From NCBI GenBank assembly GCA_000434235.1, contig FR891973.1, positions 1 through 54,398 on the forward strand: a stretch of DNA of 54,398 bases, given 5' to 3'. Made by a program: the position numbers and the translations under genes. Within the stretch, counting starts at the first letter, position 1. Each line of letters begins with the position of its first letter. The notes beneath the pieces are model-generated. The model ran no database searches, was not told where the DNA came from, and worked only from the letters and a program-made list of their open reading frames with translations. The DNA is from Alistipes sp. CAG:268 (GTDB taxonomy: Bacteria > Bacteroidota > Bacteroidia > Bacteroidales > Rikenellaceae). This document shows, piece by piece, positions 1 through 7,807 of the stretch.

Positions 1-273
1 ACGCTCTTCCTGCGCTGCAACGACCGCTTTGCCGAAGATACGCTCACGGTGCGGATCGCCGTCACGACCCCCGACTCGCTGCGCAGCGAGGAGCTCTTCC
101 TGCTGGCCATACCCCGCACGCCGAGCCCGGCGGCCCTCATCCGTGAGGCTGCCGTGCCCTACCGCCGCGCAATCCGCCTCGGGCGGACGGGCGACTACCG
201 GTTCACCGTCACGCCGACCCGTCCGATACGCGGGGTCGAAGCCGTAGGGCTGACGATACACAAGGACCGATAA
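1..273 (+). CDS. gldH: GldH-like gliding motility lipoprotein, 3' end only
   Basis: Open frame entering from the left edge (frame 1) and ending in TAA at 271-273. About 90 C-terminal residues are visible. They end in a pattern recalled from GldH family C-termini: a tyrosine-containing stretch, a 'TGDYRFTV' strand, then 'GVEAVGLTIHKDR'. GldH is a lipoprotein of the gliding/type IX secretion-associated set, often kept in non-gliding Bacteroidota. The start, signal peptide and lipobox lie outside the window. The 81-nt gap to trmB shows no terminator, so the two may be co-transcribed. The assignment rests only on this tail pattern; it could be another small beta-sandwich lipoprotein. Confidence 0.55.
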   Translation, partial: TLFLRCNDRFAEDTLTVRIAVTTPDSLRSEELFLLAIPRTPSPAALIREAAVPYRRAIRLGRTGDYRFTVTPTRPIRGVEAVGLTIHKDR

Positions 274-354
274 CCGAAACACGAACTCCGCCGTCGGAGC
301 GGTTGCAGCCGGACGATTCCGGCGGCATCGCCCCGGACGGTCCGCAACAAGACT

Positions 355-1101
355 ATGGGAAAAGACAAACTCCGCAAATTCCGCGAGAACCTGACATTCT
401 CCTGCTTCGTGCAGCCCGAATTCGACGAAGTGTTCCGCTGCGACCACCCGCTCAAGGGTCACTGGCGCACGGACTTCTTCCACAACGACCGGCCGATCAT
501 ACTGGAGCTGGGCTGCGGCAAGGGCGAATACACCGTGGCGCTGGCCGAGCGCGACCCGCAGCGCAACTACATAGGCATCGACATCAAGGGGGCCCGCATG
601 TGGCGCGGCGCCAAGACCGCAACCGAGCGCGGGATGGCCAACGTGGGATTCCTGCGCACCCGCATCGAGTTCATCAACTCGCTCTTCGCCGAGGGCGAGA
701 TCGACGAGTTGTGGATCACCTTCCCCGACCCGCAGCTGAAGACCCGCCGGGCAAAGAAGCGGCTCACCTCGCCCCTGTTCCTCGAGTACTATGCCCGCCT
801 GCTCCGTCCCGACGGGATGATCAACCTGAAGACCGACTCGAAGCACCTCTACGCCTACACCAACGAGGTGATCCGCCATTTCGGTCTGCCGTGCGAGGTC
901 TCCGAACCGGACATCTACGGATCGGGATTCGCCGACGAGGTGCTCTCGGTCAAGACGGCCTACGAACGCATGTTCCTGGCCAAGGGGCTGCCGATCACCT
1001 ACACCCGCTTCTCGCTGGGCGGACGCCGCGACTTCCCCTGGTTCGACTGGGAGGAGGACGAGAAGCTGGAGAAGGACAACGAAGCCGAACGGCTCGGGTA
1101 A
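355..1101 (+). CDS. trmB: tRNA (guanine-N7-)-methyltransferase
   Basis: A 248-residue cytosolic SAM-dependent enzyme that methylates N7 of G46 in tRNA variable loops. A class I methyltransferase glycine loop 'LELGCGKGEYTVALA' lies near residues 50-64. It is followed by the acidic adenosine-binding 'GIDIKGARMWRGAK' and the family signature 'WITFPDPQLKTRRAKKRL' near residues 121-138, where the Asp-Pro and basic run contact the tRNA. Length is normal for the Bacteroidota form. The ATG at 355 gives a protein beginning MGKDKLRKF, which fits the basic N-terminus of the family. A strong terminator follows 30 nt after the stop, isolating it from the BlaI/M56 pair. Confidence 0.95.
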   Translation: MGKDKLRKFRENLTFSCFVQPEFDEVFRCDHPLKGHWRTDFFHNDRPIILELGCGKGEYTVALAERDPQRNYIGIDIKGARMWRGAKTATERGMANVGFLRTRIEFINSLFAEGEIDELWITFPDPQLKTRRAKKRLTSPLFLEYYARLLRPDGMINLKTDSKHLYAYTNEVIRHFGLPCEVSEPDIYGSGFADEVLSVKTAYERMFLAKGLPITYTRFSLGGRRDFPWFDWEEDEKLEKDNEAERLG

Positions 1102-1132
1102 CCCCTCGCCGGAGCGGACATCGCGCACACAC

Positions 1133-1167
1133 CTCCCCTCGGGAAATCCCGGAGGGAGTTTTTTTTT
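1133..1167 (+). terminator. rho-independent terminator after trmB
   Basis: An imperfect GC-rich hairpin (CTCCCCTCGGG pairing with CCCGGAGGGAG across a short A-rich loop) is followed at once by nine T residues. It ends transcription from gldH/trmB just before the regulated BlaI promoter. Confidence 0.8.
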
Positions 1168-1177
1168 GCATATACTA

Positions 1178-1230
1178 CTAATTTTTTAGAAGAGAAACTT
1201 GCTTTTCTAAAGTTTTAGTAGTAAACTTGC
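1178..1230 (+). promoter_or_regulatory. duplicated dyad operator and promoter of the BlaI/M56 pair
   Basis: Two 12-bp dyads with the form CTAA-N4-TTAG occur at 1178-1189 and 1207-1218. Each is followed by AAACTTGC (1195-1202 and 1223-1230), so a unit of about 28 bp is repeated. The outer flanks TACTACTAA (1174-1182) and TTAGTAGTA also form a larger inverted repeat around 1198. A candidate promoter overlaps the second unit: -33 TTG at 1199-1201 and -7 TAAACTTG at 1222-1229, 20 nt apart. Autorepression by BlaI-family dimers at dyads is established for the family. Assigning these exact dyads as the operator is inference. Confidence 0.55.
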
Positions 1231-1256
1231 ACCAGACGAAAAAAAGATCGGACCAC

Positions 1257-1646
1257 ATGAAAAACAACGAAACGAACAACCGGATTCCGGAACTGACCCG
1301 CGGCGAAGAGGAGATCATGCAGATTCTCTGGCAACTGGGCAACGGCGTGGTGAACGACATCATCGCCCGCACCGACGAGCCGCACCCGAAATACACTACC
1401 GTGGCCACCTTCCTCAAGATCCTCGAGAACAAGGGCTACGTCCGCCACGAGGCCGAAGGCAAGAGCCACCGCTACTTTCCCGTCGTCAGCCGCGAGACCT
1501 ACGCCCGCGGTGTGATGTCGTCGATGCTCTCGACCTATTTCGACGGCTCGCTGGCACAGCTCGTCTCGTTCTTCTCGCGGCACGAACAGATCCCGATGCG
1601 CGAGATGGACGAGATCCTCGAGATCATGCGCCAGGCAAAGAAATAA
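1257..1646 (+). CDS. BlaI/MecI/CopY-family transcriptional repressor
   Basis: A 129-residue winged-helix repressor. 'LTRGEEEIMQILWQLGNG' begins the helix-turn-helix, and 'HPKYTTVATFLKILENKGYV' is the recognition helix and wing start typical of BlaI/PenI proteins. The C-terminal half (from about residue 85) is the helical dimerisation domain that its partner protease would cleave or destabilise. The ATG at 1257 is preferred over an upstream in-frame ATG at 1227, because the latter would start inside the promoter -7 box. The next gene is the matching M56 sensor protease 27 nt downstream, the usual two-gene arrangement. In Bacteroidota such pairs are mostly of unknown stimulus and need not concern beta-lactams. 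Confidence 0.93.
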   Translation: MKNNETNNRIPELTRGEEEIMQILWQLGNGVVNDIIARTDEPHPKYTTVATFLKILENKGYVRHEAEGKSHRYFPVVSRETYARGVMSSMLSTYFDGSLAQLVSFFSRHEQIPMREMDEILEIMRQAKK

Positions 1647-1673
1647 CCGGTTCAATACCCCAAAACGACCGTC

Positions 1674-3998
1674 ATGAGACACCTCGCCACCTACATGCTC
1701 GAAGTCGCCGTATGCGGCGGCATCCTGCAGGCCGTCTACTCGCTGCTGCTCGAGCGACGGATCCGCTTCCGCTGGTGCCGGATCTACCTGCTTGCAACTA
1801 CCCTGCTCGCCGCCATCATTCCCCTGCTGCGGATTCCCGTATGGCCCGGAGAGGTGATTACGGTCGCCGCCACAACCCCTGTGGAGGGGTTCGTCCCGAC
1901 AGCAGTCCCGACAGCCGCGGCGCCGCAAACCATGCCGGCCGAATGGCTCGTCCATGCCGTCTGGGCACTCGGCACGCTGTTCCTGCTCGGTCTGATGGCC
2001 GTACAGGTTCTCCGCATCCGCCGCCTGAAACGAGGTGCCGAGATCGTGCGCACGCCGCGCTACACCTTGGTGCATACCCCGCAGCGTATCGCCTCGTTCT
2101 CGTTCCTGAACACGATCTACGTCTGGCAGCAGACCTCCGCGCAGGAGATGGAGGCCATCCTGCGCCATGAAGCGAGCCACATCGCCCACCGCCACACGAT
2201 CGAGCACATCGTCATGGAGTCGCTCAAGGCGCTGCTGTGGTGGAACCCCTTCGCCTGGATCGCCGCACGGCGGCTGATCGAAGCCGAGGAGTTCGAGGCC
2301 GACAGCGACGTGCTCGAGGGCGGATACGACAGGGAGCTCTACATGAACGCCATATTCCGACAACTCTTCGGCTATAGTCCGGAAATAGCCAACGGGCTGC
2401 GGGACTCACTCACAAAAAAACGATTCAAGATGATGACTTCGCAGAAACCGGGCAGGTACGCCCTGCTCCGCCTCGCGGGAGCACTCCCCGCGATCGCCGG
2501 CCTCCTTTGCGCCTTCTCGTTCACCTCCCGTGCCGCACAGATACGCACCGACACCCCCTCCACCGACCGCGCCGTCTACCTGATCAACGGCACGGAGATC
2601 GCCCCCGAACGGATCCGGAAGATCGATCCCGAACAGCTCACCCTCGAAAAGGCGCTGCAGGGTGAACAGATCCCCGCCGAGTACCGGCAGCGCGACGCCG
2701 AGTTCGTCTTCCTCTTCACGGCCGAGGAGCCCCTTCGCGACTACACCCCGATCCGCATCGAGGGCGAACTGCACTACACAGACGGCACTCCGGCCAAAGG
2801 GATCGCCGTCTATGCCGGTGCACCCTTCACGCAACCCCTCTCACAGGAGGAGATGGAGCAGTCCGGCGGCCGCACCGACTCCGAAGGACGTTTCTCGATC
2901 GAAGGTCCGCAGCAGGGAATCCTGGCCTATAGCGGTTCGGACCGCATGGCCGGACTGCACACCTATTCAAGCAACGGTGCCGACCCCTACACGATATCCA
3001 TTGAGATCGACGCCGGCAAAGCCGAAGGCCGGAACTCTTCGGCCGGCACCCCCGACATGGTACGGACCTCGCTGAGGGTCTTCTACACCAAAGACAGCAA
3101 ACACTTCTCGACGGAGAACACGGCCCCGGGAGCCATCGTACACATCGTGGGGACGGACAGGGGAACAACGACCGGCGACGACGGGAAAGCATCGATCGAA
3201 GCACCCGAAGGCAGCGTGCTGGAGGTCTCCTACCCGGGATACGGAAGTCTTTCGCTAGTCGTAAGTGCCGGCGAGACCGAACGGGTCGTCATCCTCTACC
3301 CCGAAGGGACAGACGCGGCCGACGGCCCGATCTACAGCCGCGACGAATACGGCGTCCGCCAGGCGCCGCTCTACATGATCGACGGGACGGAGGCTTCGGA
3401 AGCCCCGACGCTGGTCACCAACGACATCGCGGAGATCAAACTGCTCAAGAAGGAGGAGGCCGTGGAGAAGTACGGCGAGCGCGGGAAATACGGCGTCGTG
3501 GAGATCACGACCGAGGCGGGGAAACGCTCCGCGAAGCAGGCCGGGACTCCGTCCGGGAAGGAGGACGACACACCGTTTCTGATCGCCGAACACATGCCGC
3601 TGTTCCAGGGCGGCGACCTGATCAAATTCCGGGAGTGGATCCAAACCCGGCTCCGCTATCCCGAAGAGGCCCGCAAACAGGGCATCCAGGGGAGGGTCGT
3701 GCTGACGTTCGTCGTCGAACGGGACGGATCGGTCACGGAGACCTCGGTGCTCCAGTCCCCGCACCAGCTGCTCACGACGGAGGCGCTCCGCATCGTGAGG
3801 TCGAGCAGCGGACTCTGGTCGCCCGCTGAGCAGAAGGGTGAGAAGGTCCGCCTGAAATACACCCTTCCGGTGAACTTCCGCATGGCAGGAAGAGAGCCCG
3901 ACGCTTCGGTCGAACCGGAGATCGAACGCACCCCTTCGACCGTCGAACCGATCGTTGCCGTCAGCTTCGGAGAGCAGGAACAATCAACACGGAAATAG
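1674..3998 (+). CDS. BlaR1-type M56 membrane metallopeptidase with plug-like repeats and C-terminal TonB domain
   Basis: A 774-residue sensor/protease, partner of the upstream repressor. Hydrophobic segments near residues 5-25, 38-55 and 95-112 precede the M56 zinc motif H165-E166-A-S-H169 and the downstream 'EAEEFEADSD' acidic stretch near 203-212. A further membrane segment lies near 260-285. The periplasmic part carries a segment starting 'AVYLINGTEI', carboxypeptidase-regulatory-like beta domains (about 360-450 and 465-545), and a TonB-receptor-plug-like segment 'PLYMIDGTEASEAP' to 'GKYGVVEITTEAG' near 565-620. It ends in a TonB C-terminal-like domain ('YPEEARKQGIQGRVVLTFVV', about 660-745). 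Such fusions recur in Bacteroidota M56 proteins. The ligand and target are unknown; cleavage of BlaI is inferred from the family. Confidence 0.9.
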   Translation: MRHLATYMLEVAVCGGILQAVYSLLLERRIRFRWCRIYLLATTLLAAIIPLLRIPVWPGEVITVAATTPVEGFVPTAVPTAAAPQTMPAEWLVHAVWALGTLFLLGLMAVQVLRIRRLKRGAEIVRTPRYTLVHTPQRIASFSFLNTIYVWQQTSAQEMEAILRHEASHIAHRHTIEHIVMESLKALLWWNPFAWIAARRLIEAEEFEADSDVLEGGYDRELYMNAIFRQLFGYSPEIANGLRDSLTKKRFKMMTSQKPGRYALLRLAGALPAIAGLLCAFSFTSRAAQIRTDTPSTDRAVYLINGTEIAPERIRKIDPEQLTLEKALQGEQIPAEYRQRDAEFVFLFTAEEPLRDYTPIRIEGELHYTDGTPAKGIAVYAGAPFTQPLSQEEMEQSGGRTDSEGRFSIEGPQQGILAYSGSDRMAGLHTYSSNGADPYTISIEIDAGKAEGRNSSAGTPDMVRTSLRVFYTKDSKHFSTENTAPGAIVHIVGTDRGTTTGDDGKASIEAPEGSVLEVSYPGYGSLSLVVSAGETERVVILYPEGTDAADGPIYSRDEYGVRQAPLYMIDGTEASEAPTLVTNDIAEIKLLKKEEAVEKYGERGKYGVVEITTEAGKRSAKQAGTPSGKEDDTPFLIAEHMPLFQGGDLIKFREWIQTRLRYPEEARKQGIQGRVVLTFVVERDGSVTETSVLQSPHQLLTTEALRIVRSSSGLWSPAEQKGEKVRLKYTLPVNFRMAGREPDASVEPEIERTPSTVEPIVAVSFGEQEQSTRK

Positions 3999-4024
3999 CC
4001 GCATTCTCTTACCATAAACGGCAG

Positions 4025-4063
4025 AACGGCGCCCAGCCCCCATTTACGGGAGCGGGCGCCGTT
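4025..4063. terminator. hairpin between convergent M56 and alkaline phosphatase genes
   Basis: AACGGCGCCC at 4025-4034 pairs with GGGCGCCGTT at 4054-4063, with partial extension into the loop. It sits between two converging genes, where a shared terminator is expected. Neither strand has a good T tract, so intrinsic termination may be weak. Confidence 0.5.
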
Positions 4064-4089
4064 CGTATTTCGCCCTCCCAAAGAGCGGA

Positions 4090-5181
4090 TCACTCCGCAA
4101 GCCCGAGCAGCTGCATGAGCCGTTTCGAAAGGTCGGTGTTGTCCATCACCCCGCTGATGTGGTCGGCGCCGGTGCCATAGAGGTAGACCGGCACGAGCAT
4201 ACCCGTATGCCCACCCGTCGAGAAGCGATACTCGACACCGTTCTCGGCCTGCGTGAAGTCCTCGTCGCAGGCCGGGATCGTCAGTCCGCCCGTCTCATGG
4301 TCGGCCGTCACGACCACCAACGTTCCGGGCGTGCGGTCGGCGAAGTCCATCGCCACGGCCACGGCCCGTTCGAAATCGCGCATCTCGTCGAGCAGTTCAC
4401 CGGCATCGTTGCCGTGGCCGGCAAAATCGATCTGCGAACCCTCGACCAGGAGCAGGAACCCGTTGTCACGGCCGGCAGCCCCGGCCGAGAGCAGCGACAG
4501 GGCGCGCGAGGTCGCCTCTGGCAGAAAATCACCCCGCTCGGAGGCCTCGGGCAGGTGTTCGTCGGCTACCGAGCAGAGCACCCGGCCCGTATACGTGTCG
4601 GGAATCGCCCCGAGGCTGTCGGCCACCAGATATCCCCGGCTGCGGAAGGCGTCGAAATAGGTACCCTCATCGCCACAGGGACGCGACAGCCACTTGCTCC
4701 CGCCGCCGAACAACACATCGATGCCGCTCTCGAGCAGGTCGTCGGTAATGGCGGCCGTCCGGCTCCGGCTCTTCGAGTGGGCGTAGAACGCCCCCGGCGT
4801 GGCGTGCTGCAGATAGCAGGTCACCACGATGCCCGTCGGCCGGTCGGCCGAATGCGCCTTGACCATCATCGACTCGAGGGGCTGCCCGTCGGGATCGACC
4901 CCCAGGGCAGAGTTATTGGTCTTGCAGCCCGAGGCCAGCGCCGTACCGGCAGCCGCAGAGTCGGTCACCCGGTTGTTCGCCGAGTAGGTCGAGATCAGGG
5001 CCACACCCTGTGCCCGGTCGAAAGCCGTCGGAGCATAACCGTTCTCGATCTTGAGCATCGACACCTGGGAGAGCCCCATGCCGTCGCCGATCATCAGAAT
5101 CAGATTGCGCACCGGCTCAGCTGCCGATGCCAGCCCCGCCATACCCAACGACAGGACCACGAGCAAAAGCCACTTTTTCAT
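4090..5181 (-). CDS. phoA: alkaline phosphatase, PhoA family
   Basis: A 363-residue secreted phosphomonoesterase. The start at 5181 gives MKKWLLLVVLSLGMAGLASA, a clean Sec signal peptide; an upstream in-frame ATG at 5214 would add a non-signal leader. Metal-site motif 'MIGDGMG' (Asp33) precedes the nucleophile motif 'DSAAAGTALASG' (Asp74-Ser75). Near the C-terminus are 'VTADHETGGL' and 'TGGHTGMLVPVYLYG', which supply the other zinc-site Asp/His ligands. Length is typical for small Bacteroidota PhoA homologues. It probably releases phosphate from organic esters in the periplasm. The gene is single, divergent from ung and convergent with the M56 gene. No PhoB box was recognised. Confidence 0.92.
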   Translation of the reverse strand: MKKWLLLVVLSLGMAGLASAAEPVRNLILMIGDGMGLSQVSMLKIENGYAPTAFDRAQGVALISTYSANNRVTDSAAAGTALASGCKTNNSALGVDPDGQPLESMMVKAHSADRPTGIVVTCYLQHATPGAFYAHSKSRSRTAAITDDLLESGIDVLFGGGSKWLSRPCGDEGTYFDAFRSRGYLVADSLGAIPDTYTGRVLCSVADEHLPEASERGDFLPEATSRALSLLSAGAAGRDNGFLLLVEGSQIDFAGHGNDAGELLDEMRDFERAVAVAMDFADRTPGTLVVVTADHETGGLTIPACDEDFTQAENGVEYRFSTGGHTGMLVPVYLYGTGADHISGVMDNTDLSKRLMQLLGLAE

Positions 5182-5202
5182 ATCGCAAAGAAATTTCTCG
5201 GA

Positions 5203-5210
5203 CAAAAGTA
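5203..5210 (-). promoter_or_regulatory. -7 box of the alkaline phosphatase promoter
   Basis: TACTTTTG on the - strand is an exact TAnnTTTG Bacteroidota -7 element 22 nt upstream of the chosen start codon. I could not identify a convincing -33 TTTG. Confidence 0.5.
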
Positions 5211-5264
5211 ACATGAAAAAAACGACTTTTTACTACTTTTACACGAATTTAATCCGCATTTCAC

Positions 5265-5927
5265 ATGGACGTAAAGATCGCTCCCGACTGGAAAGAGGTG
5301 CTCGCTCCCGAGTTCGAGAAGCCCTATTTCGCCACGCTGACGGACTTCGTGCGCCAGGAGTATGCCTCCCGCCGCATCTATCCCCGGGGCAGCAACATAT
5401 TCCGCGCCTTCGACAAGTGTCCGTTCGAGCGGCTGAAGGTCGTCATCATCGGACAGGACCCCTACCACGGACCCGGGCAGGCCAACGGACTCTGCTTCTC
5501 GGTGGCCGACGGCATTCCCTTCCCGCCCTCGCTGCAGAACATCTTCAAGGAGGTCGCCGACGATACCGGGACGCCGATCCCCGCCTCGGGGAACCTCGAC
5601 CGGTGGGCCGAGCAGGGGGTGCTGCTGCTGAACTCCGTGCTGACGGTCCGCGAACACGAAGCGGCCTCGCATGCCGGCCGCGGATGGGAGACCTTCACCG
5701 ACGCCGTGGTGCGCGCCATCGCCGAACGCAAGGAGGGAATCGTCTATATGCTCTGGGGCAGCTACGCACAGAAGAAGGGCGCCATCGCCGACCCGCAGCG
5801 CAACCTCATACTCAAGGCCGTGCACCCCTCGCCGCTCTCGGTCTACCGCGGGTTCTTCGGCTGCCGCCACTTCTCGCGGGCCAACGACTACCTGCGCTCG
5901 ATCGGCAAGGAACCGATCGTCTGGTAG
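5265..5927 (+). CDS. ung: uracil-DNA glycosylase, family 1
   Basis: A 220-residue monofunctional glycosylase that removes uracil from DNA as the first step of base excision repair. The catalytic water-activating loop 'GQDPYHG' is at residues 63-69 (Asp65 catalytic). Uracil-pocket 'LLLNSVLTV' follows near 120-128, and the DNA-intercalation loop 'HPSPLS' is at 187-192 (His187 catalytic). Length is full for the family. The 83-nt divergent gap to phoA contains a weak -7-like TACTTTTA at 5234-5241. A strong terminator follows the stop, so this is a single-gene unit. Confidence 0.97.
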   Translation: MDVKIAPDWKEVLAPEFEKPYFATLTDFVRQEYASRRIYPRGSNIFRAFDKCPFERLKVVIIGQDPYHGPGQANGLCFSVADGIPFPPSLQNIFKEVADDTGTPIPASGNLDRWAEQGVLLLNSVLTVREHEAASHAGRGWETFTDAVVRAIAERKEGIVYMLWGSYAQKKGAIADPQRNLILKAVHPSPLSVYRGFFGCRHFSRANDYLRSIGKEPIVW

Positions 5928-5958
5928 CCCAACCGGCACGCACATCCGCCCGTAACGC

Positions 5959-5987
5959 GCCCGCTCCATCCGTGGAGCGGGCTTTTT
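5959..5987 (+). terminator. rho-independent terminator of ung
   Basis: A perfect 10-bp stem GCCCGCTCCA (5959-5968) / TGGAGCGGGC (5973-5982) with a TCCG loop, followed by five T residues. Confidence 0.85.
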
Positions 5988-6050
5988 CGCGGACACCGCC
6001 GATCCCCGAAAGACGGTAGCCCGCCGGATGCAAACCCCCAGAAATCGGTA

Positions 6051-6081
6051 TTGCCGCAAACCGGCGGATCGTGTTACTTTG
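6051..6081 (+). promoter_or_regulatory. flavodoxin promoter
   Basis: A TTG -33 core at 6051-6053 and a TTACTTTG box at 6074-6081 (one mismatch to TAnnTTTG) are 20 nt apart. The ATG of the flavodoxin gene is 25 nt downstream. Confidence 0.5.
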
Positions 6082-6105
6082 TCCCGAACCAAAACAAGGA
6101 AAAAC

Positions 6106-6603
6106 ATGACCGGAATTTTTTACGGCAGCACCACCGGTTCGACCGAAGCGGTGGCGCAGGACATCGCCCGACTGCTGGGCGTGGCCGAAAGCGACCTGCA
6201 CAACGTGGCCGACACCTCGGCCGACGAGGCGGACAAATACGACCTGCTGCTGCTCGGCTCCCCGACCTGGGGCTGCGGCGAACTGCAGGACGACTGGTAC
6301 AGCTTTCTCGAAGACCTGAAGAAACGCGACCTGCGGGGCAAACAGGTCGCACTGTTCGGCTGCGGCGACAGCGGCTGCTACCCCGACACCTTCTGCGACG
6401 CCATCGGGCTGCTCTACGAAGGGCTGCAGGGATGCGGATGCACCTTCATCGGATCGTTCGAACCGCAGGGCTATGCCGCGACCTCGTCGCTGGTCTGCTC
6501 CGAGGGGCGGTTTCTCGGGCTGGCCATCGACGAAAGCGCCCCCGAAAAGACCGATGCGCGGGTTGCAGCGTGGTGTCGCCAACTGGTATCCGAACGGCAA
6601 TGA
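6106..6603 (+). CDS. fldA: flavodoxin (long-chain, FldA type)
   Basis: A 165-residue soluble FMN electron carrier. The phosphate-binding loop 'FYGSTTGSTEAVA' is at residues 5-17. FMN-ring loops follow: 'GSPTWGCGELQDDWYSF' near 52-68 and 'FGCGDSGCYPDTFCDAIG' near 85-102. The inserted C-terminal segment marks the long-chain class. The ATG at 6106 places the phosphate loop right after the first beta strand as expected; an upstream in-frame ATG would read through the promoter. It is rather cysteine-rich near the FMN loops. Likely partners such as pyruvate:ferredoxin-type oxidoreductases are not in this window. It converges with rpoD through a shared hairpin. Confidence 0.93.
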   Translation: MTGIFYGSTTGSTEAVAQDIARLLGVAESDLHNVADTSADEADKYDLLLLGSPTWGCGELQDDWYSFLEDLKKRDLRGKQVALFGCGDSGCYPDTFCDAIGLLYEGLQGCGCTFIGSFEPQGYAATSSLVCSEGRFLGLAIDESAPEKTDARVAAWCRQLVSERQ

Positions 6604-6724
6604 GCACGGGGAAGGACTTCACGTCGCCCACTCGCCCGACCGACTGCACCGCCGAACCATACAACACCCTCTCTCGACTAATCCTTCCAAAGGAGAGCTG
6701 TGCATCCGTCCCAACACACGCAAA

Positions 6725-6750
6725 GCCGGGGGAATCTCGATTCCCCCGGC
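6725..6750. terminator. palindromic terminator between fldA and rpoD
   Basis: A perfect 11-bp stem GCCGGGGGAAT (6725-6735) / ATTCCCCCGGC (6740-6750) with a CTCG loop, between converging genes. The T tract is short on both strands (CTTTG on -). It is probably a bidirectional terminator of moderate strength. Confidence 0.7.
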
Positions 6751-6778
6751 CCCACAAATCTTATTTACTCATCCTCTC

Positions 6779-7639
6779 TTATCCGAGATAGGACTTCAGC
6801 AGTTTCGAACGCGACGAGTGGCGCAGGCGGCGGATCGCCTTCTCCTTGATCTGGCGTACACGCTCGCGCGTCAGGTCGAACTTCTCGCCGATCTCCTCGA
6901 GCGTCATCTCCGAGCATCCGATGCCGAAGAAATACTTGATGATGTCGCGCTCACGCTCGGTCAGGGTCTCCAGGGCCCGATCGACCTCCGTAGCGAGCGA
7001 CTCGTTGATCAGCCCGCGGTCGGCATTGGGCGAATCGGGATTCACCAGCACGTCGAGCAACGAGTTGTCCTCGCCGTCGGCAAACGGGGCATCTACCGAA
7101 ACGTGACGTCCGGCAACCCGCAACGTATCGGTCACCTTCTCCTTGGGCAGCTCCAGCTCCGAAGCAAGCTCCTCGGGCGACGGAGTGCGCTCGTGTTCCT
7201 GCTCGAAGCGGGCGAAGGCCTTGTTGATCTTGTTGAGCGAACCCACCTGGTTGAGCGGCAGACGCACGATGCGCGACTGCTCGGCCAGCGCCTGGAGGAT
7301 CGACTGACGGATCCACCACACCGCATAGGAGATGAACTTGAAACCGCGGGTTTCGTCGAACTTCTCGGCCGCCTTGATCAGGCCGAGGTTGCCTTCGTTG
7401 ATCAGGTCGGGAAGGCTCAGGCCCTGATTCTGGTACTGCTTGGCCACCGAAACCACGAACCGGAGGTTCGCCTTGGTAAGTTTCTCGAGTGCCTCCTGGT
7501 CTCCCTTCTTGATCCGTTGGGCGAGTTCCACCTCCTCCTCGACCGTGATGAGCTCCTCCTTGCCGATCTCCTGCAAATACTTGTCCAGCGAAGCGCTCTC
7601 ACGGTTGGTGATGGACTTCGTAATCTTTAACTGACGCAT
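6779..7639 (-). CDS. rpoD: primary sigma factor RpoD (sigma-ABfr type)
   Basis: A 286-residue housekeeping sigma factor of the short Bacteroidota type, which lacks the long region 1.1 of proteobacterial RpoD. Region 1.2 begins at '[13 protein letters not shown]'. The region 2 core-binding and -10-melting segment contains '[20 protein letters not shown]' and '[13 protein letters not shown]' (about 82-115). Region 4 helix-turn-helix is '[20 protein letters not shown]' near 246-265. This sigma recognises the TTTG / TAnnTTTG promoters seen throughout the window. It is a single-gene unit between fldA and htrA. Confidence 0.97.
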   Translation of the reverse strand: MRQLKITKSITNRESASLDKYLQEIGKEELITVEEEVELAQRIKKGDQEALEKLTKANLRFVVSVAKQYQNQGLSLPDLINEGNLGLIKAAEKFDETRGFKFISYAVWWIRQSILQALAEQSRIVRLPLNQVGSLNKINKAFARFEQEHERTPSPEELASELELPKEKVTDTLRVAGRHVSVDAPFADGEDNSLLDVLVNPDSPNADRGLINESLATEVDRALETLTERERDIIKYFFGIGCSEMTLEEIGEKFDLTRERVRQIKEKAIRRLRHSSRSKLLKSYLG

Positions 7640-7719
7640 TTCCTAAATCTATCCTAATATCAAAATATACTCTTCGCGTTTGCGGCCCCCTCGAACCGGT
7701 CCCGGGATTTCGAACAGAA

Positions 7720-7745
7720 GGTCCGGGAAAAGGCTTTCCCGGACC
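7720..7745 (-). terminator. terminator after htrA
   Basis: GGTCCGGGAAA (7720-7730) pairs with TTTCCCGGACC (7735-7745). On the - strand it follows the htrA stop by about 60 nt and ends in TTCTGTT. The rest of the 168-nt gap to rpoD holds the rpoD leader, with no clear -7 box beyond a TATATTTT run. Confidence 0.65.
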
Positions 7746-7807
7746 GATCCGTCACCTGCCCGAAGCGACTCCGGACAATACCCGCTGCGCTGGACCCGGG
7801 TCCCCGG

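Noticed and set aside
1257..3998. The BlaI/M56 pair as a beta-lactam resistance operon.
   Set aside because: No beta-lactamase or penicillin-binding protein gene is adjacent, and such pairs in this phylum are generally not linked to beta-lactamases.
6604..6724. Possible small RNA in the fldA-rpoD gap.
   Set aside because: No promoter box, no stable fold apart from the shared terminator, and no recognisable RNA family.
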